DNA from: an uncultured Collinsella sp.
GTDB lineage: Bacteria > Actinomycetota > Coriobacteriia > Coriobacteriales > Coriobacteriaceae
DNA: 22,221 nt
Direction: 5' to 3'
Assembly: GCA_958407995.1 (NCBI GenBank)
Contig: CATYJU010000034.1
Coordinates: 1 to 22,221, forward strand
Position numbers and translations under genes: made by a program. This document shows, piece after piece, positions 7,621-14,535 of the stretch. Below the pieces are notes generated by a model, which had not been told where the DNA came from, searched no databases, and was given only the letters and a program-made list of their open reading frames with translations. Position 1 is the first letter of the stretch. Each line of letters opens with the position of its first letter.

Positions 7621-7839
7621 CTATTTGTAGCGATAGGTGATGCGGCCGCGGGTCAGGTCGTACGGGGAAAGCTCCACGACAACCCTGTCACCGGGGAGAA
7701 TACGGATGTAATTCATTCGGATCTTGCCAGAAATGTTGCACAGAACCGAATGACCGTTCTCGAGCTCGACCTTAAACATGGCGTTGGGCAGCGGTTCCTT
7801 TACCGTACCCTCGAGCTCAATTGCGTCTTCCTTCTTCAC
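7621..7839 (-). CDS. infA: Translation initiation factor IF-1
   Basis: Small OB-fold factor that binds the ribosomal A site during initiation. The sequence KKEDAIELEGTVKEPLPNAM... through RMNYIRILPGDRVVVELSPY to RITYRYK is unmistakable. The GTG at 7839 is preferred because it gives 72 residues and aligns with the usual start; a TTG two codons upstream (7845) is also possible. No strong ribosome binding site is seen for either (AGAAAG only), in contrast to its neighbours. An ATG at 7849 is out of frame and runs only ten codons. A putative promoter lies just upstream, so infA may head a separately transcribed segment. Confidence 0.95.
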   Translation of the reverse strand: MKKEDAIELEGTVKEPLPNAMFKVELENGHSVLCNISGKIRMNYIRILPGDRVVVELSPYDLTRGRITYRYK

Positions 7840-7878
7840 AAGCAATCATCTTTCTCTAGAAAACGACAGCGATTGAGT

Positions 7879-7907
7879 ATTCTACAATACGCATGCACGT
7901 ATCGTAA
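7879..7907 (-). promoter_or_regulatory. Putative promoter for infA
   Basis: On the minus strand TTACGA (7907-7902) and TAGAAT (7884-7879) are separated by exactly 17 bases. The -10 matches 5 of 6 consensus positions, the -35 only 3 of 6. It would start transcription about 30 bases before infA, inside the 143-base map-infA gap. A 13-base palindrome (ACATTT-G-AAATGT, 7946-7958) lies upstream. Confidence 0.5.
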
Positions 7908-7982
7908 TATCTTCGTAATGGCTCCACATCTAAGCGGAACTTGTTACATTTGAAATGTTAAGGCGTGCATTTGACGCAAGCC

Positions 7983-8771
7983 CTACATTTCACCGCCCTG
8001 CAAGGAACACCAAGCACCTTGGGCATCCGTGGTGAGGATCACCGGACCGTCATTGGTAATGGCGACGGTGTTCTCGTAGTGCGCGGCGGGCAGGTGGTCG
8101 TTGGTCGTAACAATCCAACCGTCGGAGCCCGTGCTCACATGGTTGGAACCCATCGTAACCATCGGCTCGATGGCAATGACCATGCCGGCCTGGAGGCGAA
8201 CGCCCCTCCCCTTCTTTCCATAGTTAGGAACGTTGGGGTCCTCGTGCATCACGCGGCCAATGCCATGGCCCACATAGTCACGAAGCACGCCGTAACCGTG
8301 AGACTCGGCGAGGGACTGAACGGCATAACCGACGTCCCCGATATGGTTACCGGGGACAGCCTGCTCGATGGCAGCCTTAAGGCAATCGCGCGTAACCTCG
8401 CACAGGGCCTTGGCCTCGGGCGTGGGGGTACCGACGAAAAACGTCCAAGCGTTATCGCCGACCCAACCGTCGACAACGGCACCCGTATCGATGGAGATGA
8501 TATCGCCATCGCGCAGGATCATGTCGGGATTGGGAATACCGTGGACCACGGCATCGTTGATCGATGCGCAAATGGTACCGGGGAACCCGCCGTAACCCTT
8601 AAAGGCCGGGGTGCCACCATGCATACGAATAATCTGCTCCGCAAGCTGATCAAGCTCAAAGGTCGAAACACCAGGGCGAACCATGGCTCCAACGTGGCGG
8701 AGCGCCATCTTAGATAGCGCTCCTGCCTTCTTCATCTGCTCGATTTGCGTTGCAGACTTAATCTTGATCAT
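7983..8771 (-). CDS. map: Type I methionine aminopeptidase
   Basis: Cytosolic dinuclear metalloprotease that removes the initiator methionine from nascent proteins. It has 262 residues. The five metal ligands are present: Asp95 and Asp106 (ISIDTG..., VGDNAWTF), His169 (YVGHGIG), Glu202 (AIEPM) and Glu233 (HYENTV), plus the conserved His77. No N-terminal zinc extension is present. Its ATG overlaps the adk stop by four bases (ATGA), indicating translational coupling in the order secY-adk-map-infA. Confidence 0.97.
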   Translation of the reverse strand: MIKIKSATQIEQMKKAGALSKMALRHVGAMVRPGVSTFELDQLAEQIIRMHGGTPAFKGYGGFPGTICASINDAVVHGIPNPDMILRDGDIISIDTGAVVDGWVGDNAWTFFVGTPTPEAKALCEVTRDCLKAAIEQAVPGNHIGDVGYAVQSLAESHGYGVLRDYVGHGIGRVMHEDPNVPNYGKKGRGVRLQAGMVIAIEPMVTMGSNHVSTGSDGWIVTTNDHLPAAHYENTVAITNDGPVILTTDAQGAWCSLQGGEM

Positions 8772-9394
8772 AGACCGAGAGCCTCTTTGACATCCCCGTA
8801 CACGGTCTCGCGAGCCTGGTCACCGTTGACCGACTTGAGCAGACCCTGGCCACGATAGTAGTCGACGAGCGGGCTCGTGGACTTCTCGTAGACGTCGAGA
8901 CGGTTCTTGATGGTCTCGGGCTTGTCGTCGTCGCGCTGATACATCTCGCCACCACACTTGGGGCAGGTAGCATCGGCAGCGGTGCCGGTGTAACCGCAGG
9001 CGCGGCAGGTGCGACGCGAAGACAGACGGTCGATGATGACCTCGGGGGCCACGTCGACCAGAAGGGCGCAGTCGATCTCGCGACCCATGGCGGAGAGCTC
9101 GGAATCGAGCGTCACAGCCTGGGCGGTGTTGCGCGGGAAGCCATCGAGAATGAAACCCTGCTGGGCGTCATCGGCGGCAAGGCGCTCCTTGACAAGGTCG
9201 ATCACGAGCTGGTCGGGAACGAGCTCGCCAGCGTCCATGTACTTCTTAGCCTGAATACCAAGCTCGGTGCCGCCCTTGACAGCAGCACGCAGCAGGTCGC
9301 CCGTGGAAATGTGAGCGACGCCAAACTCGGCGACGAGCTCCTGTGCGACGGTGCCCTTACCGGCACCCGGAGCTCCGAGCAATACGAGGTTCAT
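8768..9394 (-). CDS. adk: Adenylate kinase with zinc-finger lid
   Basis: Interconverts ATP + AMP and 2 ADP. It has 208 residues. The P-loop is GAPGAGKGT (7-15); the AMP-binding part includes ISTGDLLRAA (29-38) and ILDGFPRN (82-89). The lid carries Cys130-x2-Cys133 and Cys144-x2-Cys147, the zinc-stabilised long form typical of Gram-positives. The ATG at 9394 is chosen because GAGGAGG lies seven bases upstream; a TTG two codons earlier is less likely. It lies 18 bases after secY and overlaps map by four bases. Confidence 0.97.
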   Translation of the reverse strand: MNLVLLGAPGAGKGTVAQELVAEFGVAHISTGDLLRAAVKGGTELGIQAKKYMDAGELVPDQLVIDLVKERLAADDAQQGFILDGFPRNTAQAVTLDSELSAMGREIDCALLVDVAPEVIIDRLSSRRTCRACGYTGTAADATCPKCGGEMYQRDDDKPETIKNRLDVYEKSTSPLVDYYRGQGLLKSVNGDQARETVYGDVKEALGL

Positions 9395-9412
9395 GAGCAA
9401 TCCTCCTCTAGC

Positions 9413-10699
9413 CTATTTAAAGAATCCATCGTAATCATACATCTTAATCTGGCCTTCGAGCTTGTCGACCGTGTCGAGCACGACGCCGACCATGATGAGG
9501 ATGGACGTGCCGCCAAATGCCTGAATCAGCTGGTTACCCGTGAAGGAGAAAATGATCGAAGGCACGATGGCGATGAGCGCCAAGAAGACAGCGCTAGGAA
9601 GCGTGATCTTGTTGAGCGCGTTCTTGATGTAGGCCGCGGTAGCCCTACCCGGACGGACGCCCGGAATAAAGCCGCCCTGCTTCTTAAGGTTGTCGGCCGT
9701 GTCATCGGGGTTGAACACCATGGAGGTGTAGAAGTACGCGAAGAACACGATGAGGACAACGTTAAGCACCCAGTTGAGCCAACCGGTCGAAAGCGCGGAG
9801 GCAACTGCCTGAATCCAGCCGATACCGGGGAAGAACACGGCAATCTGGGCCGGGAAGTACAGCAGCGCCGAAGCGAAGATAATCGGCACGACACCCGCGG
9901 TGTTGACCTTGATGGGCAGGTAGGTGGTCTGGCCACCCATCATGCGACGGCCCACGACGCGCTTGGCATAAGAGACCGGAATGCGGCGCTGGCCGCGCTC
10001 AAGGAAAACAATCAGCGGGATGACCAGCAGGATGATGGCGCAGATGATCACCATGGTGATGATGCCACCGGCGTTACCCTCGGTGCTGGAGAAAATCGCC
10101 TGCGGAAGACCGGCCATGATGTTCGCGAAGATGATCAGCGACATGCCATTGCCGATACCGCGCTGGGTGATGAGCTCACCAATCCACATGATCAGCATGG
10201 CGCCCGCGGTGAGCGTGCCGACGATCATGAGGTCGAAGATGATCTCGGGAGCGCCGGCGCCATTAAAGCTGATGCCGAAGCTCTTAAAGAGGAAGAGGTA
10301 ACCCACGGAGTTGAGGATAGCCAGAGCCAAGGTGAGGTAACGCGAATACTGCGTAATCTTGGTCTGACCGACCTCGCCCTCGCGGGCAAGCTCATGCAGG
10401 GAAGGCACGACGGCCTGGAGCATCTGGAGGATAATCGAGCTCGTGATGTACGGCATGATGCCCAAGGAGAACACCGAGACATAGCTCAACGCGCCACCAG
10501 AGAAAAGATTCAGGAGGGCCATAGCACCTGCGGCGACCGAGTTGCTCCCGGTCGAGAAAAGGCCCAGCATCCCCTGGAAGGGAATGCCGGGCACAGGAAC
10601 GTGCGCACCAATGCGGTACACGACGAGCATAGCTATGGTAAAAAGAATCTTTTCGCGCAGTTCTTTGATGCGGAAAGCATTCTTAAGACCATTTAGCAC
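9413..10699 (-). CDS. secY: Protein translocase channel subunit SecY
   Basis: Central pore of the SecYEG translocon in the cytoplasmic membrane. It has 428 residues with about ten hydrophobic membrane spans. Conserved segments include VYRIGAHVPVPGI near the N terminus, the cytoplasmic loop ERGQRRIPVSYAKR, the following GGQTTYLPIKVNTAGVVPII, and PGVRPGR. Translation starts at GTG (10699), seven bases inside the end of rplO, with GGAAAGG about ten bases upstream; an ATG at the junction is out of frame. The overlap implies coupling to L15 synthesis. Confidence 0.98.
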   Translation of the reverse strand: MLNGLKNAFRIKELREKILFTIAMLVVYRIGAHVPVPGIPFQGMLGLFSTGSNSVAAGAMALLNLFSGGALSYVSVFSLGIMPYITSSIILQMLQAVVPSLHELAREGEVGQTKITQYSRYLTLALAILNSVGYLFLFKSFGISFNGAGAPEIIFDLMIVGTLTAGAMLIMWIGELITQRGIGNGMSLIIFANIMAGLPQAIFSSTEGNAGGIITMVIICAIILLVIPLIVFLERGQRRIPVSYAKRVVGRRMMGGQTTYLPIKVNTAGVVPIIFASALLYFPAQIAVFFPGIGWIQAVASALSTGWLNWVLNVVLIVFFAYFYTSMVFNPDDTADNLKKQGGFIPGVRPGRATAAYIKNALNKITLPSAVFLALIAIVPSIIFSFTGNQLIQAFGGTSILIMVGVVLDTVDKLEGQIKMYDYDGFFK

Positions 10700-11142
10700 G
10701 GCAGCTCGACCTTTCCGCCGGCGGCCTCGATCTTGGCCTGCGCAGAAGCGCTGACCTTGTCGACCTTGACCGTGAACTTCTTGGTGAGCTCACCATTGCC
10801 GAGCACCTTGACGGGCTCGAACTCGCTCTTGGTGATGCGAGCGGCCTTAAGAGCGGCACCGTCGATCACAGCGCCGTCCTCGAACTTACGCTCGAGACGC
10901 TCAACGTTGACGGCGGTGTACTCGATACGACGGGGGTTGCGGAAGCCCGGAAGCTTGGGCAGGCGCATAGCCAGCGGAGTCTGGCCACCCTCGAAGCCGG
11001 CACCCTTGGTGCCGCCAGAGCGAGAGCCCTGGCCCTTCTGGCCGCGGCCAGAAGTGGTGCCGTGACCCGAAGAATTGCCACGGCCAACGCGCTTGCGGTT
11101 CTTGGTGGAACCGGGCGCGGGAGTAAGATCGTGAAGCTGCAT
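10693..11142 (-). CDS. rplO: 50S ribosomal protein L15
   Basis: Late-assembly large-subunit protein. The 149 residues start MQLHDLTPAPGSTKNRKRVG, followed by the Gly/Arg/Lys-rich flexible segment (GTTSGRGQKGQGSRSG) that threads into 23S rRNA and the conserved GGQTPLAMRLPKLPGF. It lies three bases after rpmD, and its 3' end overlaps secY by seven bases. Confidence 0.98.
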   Translation of the reverse strand: MQLHDLTPAPGSTKNRKRVGRGNSSGHGTTSGRGQKGQGSRSGGTKGAGFEGGQTPLAMRLPKLPGFRNPRRIEYTAVNVERLERKFEDGAVIDGAALKAARITKSEFEPVKVLGNGELTKKFTVKVDKVSASAQAKIEAAGGKVELPC

Positions 11143-11145
11143 TTG

Positions 11146-11328
11146 CTACTCCTCTACAATCTCGACAAGGTGCTTGACCTTGAAGATCATGCCGCGGACG
11201 GACTCGTTGTCAGCAATCTCGCGAACCTCGCGGATCCTGTGGAGACCGAGGGCACGGACAGTACGGACCTGATCCTGCTTGCAACCGTTGGTGCTGCGGA
11301 CCTGCTTGATCTTGATGGTGTCAGCCAT
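11146..11328 (-). CDS. rpmD: 50S ribosomal protein L30
   Basis: Small (60-residue) large-subunit protein. Diagnostic segments are IKQVRSTNGCKQDQVRTVRA and LGLHRIREVREIADNESVRG. Its GGAGAA binding site overlaps the end of rpsE; the gap is only two bases, and rplO begins three bases after it. Not all bacteria carry L30; here it is in the standard place between rpsE and rplO. Confidence 0.98.
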   Translation of the reverse strand: MADTIKIKQVRSTNGCKQDQVRTVRALGLHRIREVREIADNESVRGMIFKVKHLVEIVEE

Positions 11329-11330
11329 GC

Positions 11331-11855
11331 TTAGTTCTCCTTACCGACGAACATCTCGGAGACCGTCAGGCCACGGCGAGCCGCGACGTCCTCAGGGCTG
11401 GAGAGCTCCTTGAGGCCCTCGACGGCAGCCTTGATGATGTTGAGGCCGTTGTCGGTACCGAGGGACTTGGACAGGACGTTCTTGATGCCAGCAAGCTCGA
11501 AGAGGGGGCGCACAGCGCCGCCGGCGATAACGCCGGTACCCTCGACAGCGGGCTTGATGATGATGCGGCCGGCACCAAAGTGGCCGAGAACCTCGTGCGG
11601 GATGGTGCCCTGATCGGTCACCGGCACGTGGAACATGTTCTTCTTGGCATCGAGAGACGCCTTGGAGATGGCCAGGGGCACCTCAGCGGACTTGCCCATG
11701 CCAACGCCGACGTTGCCCTTGCCGTCGCCAACGACGACGAGAGCGACGAGGCTCATGCGACGACCACCCTTAACGGTCTTCGACACGCGGTTGATGTAAA
11801 CGACGCGCTCCTCGAACTCGGAGGCCTCGCGCTGCTGCTTCTGATTACGAGCCAT
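11331..11855 (-). CDS. rpsE: 30S ribosomal protein S5
   Basis: Small-subunit protein involved in decoding fidelity and mRNA unwinding. It has 174 residues. The dsRBD-like N-terminal half includes EERVVYINRVSKTVKGGRRM; the segment VVVGDGKGNVGVGMGKSAEV and the C-terminal GGAVRPLFELAGIKNVLSKS are typical. The AGGAGG site overlaps the TAG stop of rplR (TAGGAGG), suggesting coupled translation. Confidence 0.98.
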   Translation of the reverse strand: MARNQKQQREASEFEERVVYINRVSKTVKGGRRMSLVALVVVGDGKGNVGVGMGKSAEVPLAISKASLDAKKNMFHVPVTDQGTIPHEVLGHFGAGRIIIKPAVEGTGVIAGGAVRPLFELAGIKNVLSKSLGTDNGLNIIKAAVEGLKELSSPEDVAARRGLTVSEMFVGKEN

Positions 11856-11869
11856 GTGCTACATACCTC

Positions 11870-12238
11870 CTAGAACTCGAGACCGGCGGCACGAGCACCG
11901 TCGGCGAGGGCCTTGACGCGGCCATGGTAGATACGGCCACCGCGATCGAAGGCGACCTTGGTGATGCCGGCCTCGATGGCGCGCTTGCCAACGAGCTGAC
12001 CGACCTTCTCCGCAGCCTCCTTGTTCGAGGTGTGGGTGCCCTTGAACTCGGCCTCGAGGGTCGAGGCAGAGACGAGCGTCAGGCTGGAGCCCTTGCTGTC
12101 GTCGATGATCTGGGCATAGATGTTGGCGTTAGTACGGGTCACGCGAAGACGCGGACGCTCGGCGGTACCCGAGACCTTGCCGCGAACACGACGCTGACGA
12201 CGCTTGAGGCCTTCCAGCTTCGCCTTATGCTTGTTCAT
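11870..12238 (-). CDS. rplR: 50S ribosomal protein L18
   Basis: Binds 5S rRNA in the central protuberance together with L5. The 122 residues have a basic N-terminal arm (KHKAKLEGLKRRQRRVRGK), RPRLRVTRTNANIYAQIIDD, and the C-terminal FDRGGRIYHGRVKALADGAR. ATG at 12238 with TTAGGAG upstream. The 75-base gap before it, after rplF, contains an eight-pair hairpin. Confidence 0.98.
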   Translation of the reverse strand: MNKHKAKLEGLKRRQRRVRGKVSGTAERPRLRVTRTNANIYAQIIDDSKGSSLTLVSASTLEAEFKGTHTSNKEAAEKVGQLVGKRAIEAGITKVAFDRGGRIYHGRVKALADGARAAGLEF

Positions 12239-12266
12239 ACGTAAACTCCTAAAAAGGTTGATCTTG

Positions 12267-12288
12267 CCAGCACCTGACGGGGTGCTGG
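12267..12288 (-). other. Intercistronic hairpin between rplF and rplR
   Basis: CCAGCACC pairs perfectly with GGTGCTGG around a six-base loop. It is in the rplR leader, about 28 bases before its start codon. The following bases are not a T tract, so it is more likely an mRNA processing, stability or translational control element than a terminator. Role inferred. Confidence 0.6.
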
Positions 12289-12313
12289 TCTTATGCGAGT
12301 GAGTCGGTTACGA

Positions 12314-12850
12314 CTACTTGGCGGCCTTACCCAGCTTGCGGCGGATGTGCTCGCCAACGTAGTGGATACCCTTGCCCTTGTAAGGCTCGGGAGGACGATG
12401 GCCGCGGATCTCAGCGGCGATCTGACCGACCTGCTGCTTGTTGATACCCTTGACGTTCACGTGGGTGTTGTCGGGAACCTCGAAGGTGATGCCCTCGGGA
12501 GCCTCGACGATCACGGGGTGCGAGAAGCCCAGGGAGAACTCGAGATTCTTGCCCTTCTGCTGCACGCGGTAACCGACGCCGGCGAGCTCGAGCTTCTTCT
12601 CGAAGCCCTCGGAAACGCCAACAACCATGTTGTGGATGAGGGCGCGGGTGAGGCCGTGGCGGGCACGGGTCTCACGCTCGTCGTCGGGACGGGAAACGGT
12701 GAGGACGTTGTCCTCGACGTTGATAGCGAGCTTCTCAAAGACATCGAGCTCGAGCTGGCCCTTGGGGCCCTTGACGACAACGTTGTTGCCGTTGACTGCC
12801 ACTTCGACTCCGGCGGGAATCTGGACAGGCTTATTACCGATACGAGACAC
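12314..12850 (-). CDS. rplF: 50S ribosomal protein L6, GTG start
   Basis: Large-subunit protein by the factor-binding site and sarcin-ricin loop. It has 178 residues: MSRIGNKPVQIPAGVEV at the start, the conserved NMVVGVSEGFEKKLELAGVG, and the C-terminal signature GHRPPEPYKGKGI followed by GEHIRRKLGKAAK. Translation begins at GTG (12850), with AAGGAG six bases upstream; the family start aligns exactly there. It lies 33 bases after rpsH. Confidence 0.98.
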   Translation of the reverse strand: MSRIGNKPVQIPAGVEVAVNGNNVVVKGPKGQLELDVFEKLAINVEDNVLTVSRPDDERETRARHGLTRALIHNMVVGVSEGFEKKLELAGVGYRVQQKGKNLEFSLGFSHPVIVEAPEGITFEVPDNTHVNVKGINKQQVGQIAAEIRGHRPPEPYKGKGIHYVGEHIRRKLGKAAK

Positions 12851-12883
12851 GGTGATCTCCTTTCCTTCTACCTACCGAGCGAA

Positions 12884-13282
12884 TTACCAGACGTAAGCGA
12901 TGATCTCGCCGCCGACGTTGTGCTTGCGAGCATCGCGGTCGGTCATGACGCCATGGCTGGTGGAAATAATGGCGGTACCAAGGCCACCGCGGACGCGGGG
13001 CATGTCGGCAACGCCGGTGTACTTACGCAGGCCCGGCTTGGAAATGCGGCGGATGCCGTTGATGACCTTAGCCTTCTTGGGACCATACTTAAGCGTGATG
13101 TGCAGAGTCTTCTGGGGAACGGTGTCCTCGACATCGTAGCCCTCGATGTAGCCCTCCTCGTGCAGAACACGAGCGATCTCGACGAGCTTCTTGCTGCTCG
13201 GCATGGAGACCGTGGCCTTGTTCACAGAGTTAGCGTTACGGATGCGCGTAAGCATATCTGCGATCGGGTCTGTAAGGTTCAT
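12884..13282 (-). CDS. rpsH: 30S ribosomal protein S8
   Basis: Primary 16S rRNA-binding protein; in E. coli it represses the spc operon by binding mRNA near rplE. The 132 residues start MNLTDPIADMLTRIRNAN and end with the conserved GLGTAIISTSHGVMTDRDAR and GGEIIAYVW. AAGGAG precedes the ATG. It lies 119 bases after rpsN. Whether it regulates this operon is not shown here. Confidence 0.98.
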   Translation of the reverse strand: MNLTDPIADMLTRIRNANSVNKATVSMPSSKKLVEIARVLHEEGYIEGYDVEDTVPQKTLHITLKYGPKKAKVINGIRRISKPGLRKYTGVADMPRVRGGLGTAIISTSHGVMTDRDARKHNVGGEIIAYVW

Positions 13283-13324
13283 ACAGATTCTCCTTCGTTC
13301 TTGATGAACACGTGCTCTTGGTTC

Positions 13325-13345
13325 TTCGCCGCCCTTAACGGCAAA
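13325..13345 (-). other. Small intercistronic hairpin between rpsN and rpsH
   Basis: TTTGCCG pairs with CGGCGAA (one G-U pair) around a seven-base loop within the 119-base rpsN-rpsH gap. No T tract is attached. It is one of three stem-loops placed in the larger gaps of this operon. Confidence 0.4.
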
Positions 13346-13401
13346 GCCTAACTAGCGCGTTTTCCCTGTTCCAAACGGATGCTTGAAACGCTGGTAGTGA
13401 C

Positions 13402-13587
13402 TTACCAGCTGGCCTTCTTAACGCCGGGAAGCTCGCCCTTGAGTGCAAGCTCACGGAAGCAGACACGGCACAGGCCGAACTTGCGGTACACAGAGTGCGG
13501 ACGGCCGCAGCGCTGGCAGCGCGTGTACTCACGAGTAGAGAACTTCTGCTTGCGATTGCACTTGACGATCATCGATGTCTTAGCCAC
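13402..13587 (-). CDS. rpsN: 30S ribosomal protein S14, zinc type, GTG start
   Basis: Small-subunit head protein. The 61-residue short form keeps the full zinc ribbon Cys24-x2-Cys27 and Cys40-x2-Cys43 (RCQRCGRPHS, LCRVCFRELA), so it is the zinc-dependent 'type Z'. GTG start at 13587 with GAGGAGG upstream. It lies between rplE and rpsH as usual, separated from each by unusually long gaps of 79 and 119 bases. Confidence 0.98.
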   Translation of the reverse strand: MAKTSMIVKCNRKQKFSTREYTRCQRCGRPHSVYRKFGLCRVCFRELALKGELPGVKKASW

Positions 13588-13616
13588 TTATATCCTCCTC
13601 ACATAGAGTATTGTTC

Positions 13617-13658
13617 GCCCCAAGCGCCGCCCCCTTGTGGGAACGGCGCTTATAGGGC
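13617..13658 (-). other. Strong intercistronic hairpin between rplE and rpsN
   Basis: AAGCGCCG (13622-13629) pairs perfectly with CGGCGCTT (13644-13651), extended outward by GCCC/GGGC across a small asymmetry and inward by CCC/GGG. It starts nine bases beyond the rplE stop. There is no T tract on the minus strand. It may mark RNA processing or partial attenuation, or be a binding site for a ribosomal protein; the role is inferred. Confidence 0.6.
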
Positions 13659-13666
13659 AGGTGAAC

Positions 13667-14224
13667 CTATTTCTTGAACGGGAAACCGAAGGCGTCCAGA
13701 AGGGCCTTGGCCTCCTCATCGGTATTGGCGGTGGTCACGAAAGTGATGTCCATACCACGCTGGTGATCGACGGAGTCGAAGTCGATCTCGGGGAAGATGA
13801 GCTGCTCGGTGACGCCCATGGAGAAGTTACCACGGCCGTCGAAGCTCTTGGCGGAGATGCCGCGGAAGTCGCGGATACGGGGGATTGCGACGGAGGTCAG
13901 ACGATCGAAGAACTCCCACATACGGTCGCCACGCAGGGTAACCTTGCAGCCGATCGGCATACCAGCGCGCAGGCGGAAGGTAGCGATGGACTTGCGGGCA
14001 CGGGTGATCATCGGCTGCTGGCCGGTGATAGCGCGCAGGTCGCGCACGGCACCGTCGATGGCCTTGGAATCGGTAGCGGCCTCGCCGACACCCATGTTCA
14101 CGACGATCTTCTCAAACTTGGGGATCATCATGACGTTCTCGTACTGGAACTTGTCCTGAAGCTGCTGCTTGACCTCGTTGTTGTACTTGGTCTTCAGACG
14201 CGGCACATACTTCTCTTCTGCCAT
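13667..14224 (-). CDS. rplE: 50S ribosomal protein L5, first gene of the ribosomal cluster here
   Basis: Binds 5S rRNA and contacts S13 across the subunit bridge. It has 185 residues. The N-terminal VPRLKTKYNNEVKQQLQDKF, the KIVVNMGVGEA segment (around residues 45-55), ITGQQPMITRARKSIATFR and LPIGCKVTLRG-like AGMPIGCKVTLRGDRMWEF are typical. AAGGAG stands six bases before the ATG. In nearly all bacteria rplX and rplN sit directly upstream; here the upstream 311 bases carry no gene and then xdhC. A plausible promoter lies at 14362-14390. Confidence 0.98.
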   Translation of the reverse strand: MAEEKYVPRLKTKYNNEVKQQLQDKFQYENVMMIPKFEKIVVNMGVGEAATDSKAIDGAVRDLRAITGQQPMITRARKSIATFRLRAGMPIGCKVTLRGDRMWEFFDRLTSVAIPRIRDFRGISAKSFDGRGNFSMGVTEQLIFPEIDFDSVDHQRGMDITFVTTANTDEEAKALLDAFGFPFKK

Positions 14225-14361
14225 TGTTCACTCCTTCTTGGGGTTTTAAGCACGGGGCGTGGCCACGGTGGGTTGTCCTCGTGCCTCCTGGCTGCATCCG
14301 CGCCGCTCATGGCATTTCGCGGTTTGGACTCGACGCAGCAGGAGCCGACAAAACAATCGGT

Positions 14362-14390
14362 ACTATACGCGCATTGGGTGCGTATTTCCA
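14362..14390 (-). promoter_or_regulatory. Putative promoter of the rplE-led ribosomal operon
   Basis: On the minus strand TGGAAA (14390-14385) and TATAGT (14367-14362) are separated by exactly 17 bases, matching 4 and 5 of 6 consensus positions. The spacer is flanked by ATACGC/GCGTAT inverted repeats (14365-14370, 14380-14385), which could be an operator. The predicted start lies about 130 bases before rplE. It is the only good -35/-10 pair I found in the gap. Confidence 0.55.
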
Positions 14391-14451
14391 GAAAAACCTC
14401 GTCTGCCTGCACAACTCCACAACTCCCCCGCACAAATGGATCCCAAAAAGC

Positions 14452-14518
14452 AGTAGCGGTGAAATAGGGACTGTTTGGCGGCCTAACAGGCTTAACCAAT
14501 CCGTATTTCACCGCAACT
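14452..14518. repeat. Long-hairpin interspersed repeat, copy A
   Basis: 22-base inverted arms, with three mismatches, enclose a 23-base loop. Arm ends read AGTAGCGGTGAAATA... and ...TATTTCACCGCAACT. The loop contains TTTGGCGGCCTAACAGG. Copy B at 17246-17311 shares the arm ends and the loop core. It lies 17 bases beyond the xdhC stop, so it could stabilise or end that transcript. No target-site duplication is visible. Confidence 0.8.
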
Positions 14519-14535
14519 CATATATGGGGATGCGA

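Larger units (their letters stand above)
14225..14535 (-). other. Non-coding region between xdhC and rplE: repeat, promoter and rplE leader
   Basis: 311 bases without a supportable gene. From the xdhC side: a long-hairpin repeat (14452-14518), then a candidate promoter (14362-14390), then about 130 bases of leader to rplE. The leader contains the perfect palindrome CGTGGCCACG and may fold locally. No frame resembles L24 (rplX), the expected upstream neighbour. Confidence 0.7.

Noticed and set aside
7946..7958. Palindrome ACATTT-G-AAATGT considered as a terminator for map
   Set aside because: AT-rich, six-pair stem with no T tract; too weak for a terminator, and a promoter-like sequence follows for infA.
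9311..10696. A 461-codon plus-strand open frame, His/Asp/Glu-rich
   Set aside because: Antisense to adk and secY; the charged composition is the complement of secY hydrophobic codons.
14194..14511. A 105-codon minus-strand frame in the xdhC-rplE gap, considered as a remnant of rplX
   Set aside because: No L24 motif or basic composition, it overlaps the start of rplE and part of the hairpin repeat, and it has no ribosome binding site.
14452..14518. Copy A considered as an insertion sequence end
   Set aside because: No transposase frame, no target duplication, and the second copy is likewise a short self-contained hairpin rather than a terminal inverted repeat of a larger element.
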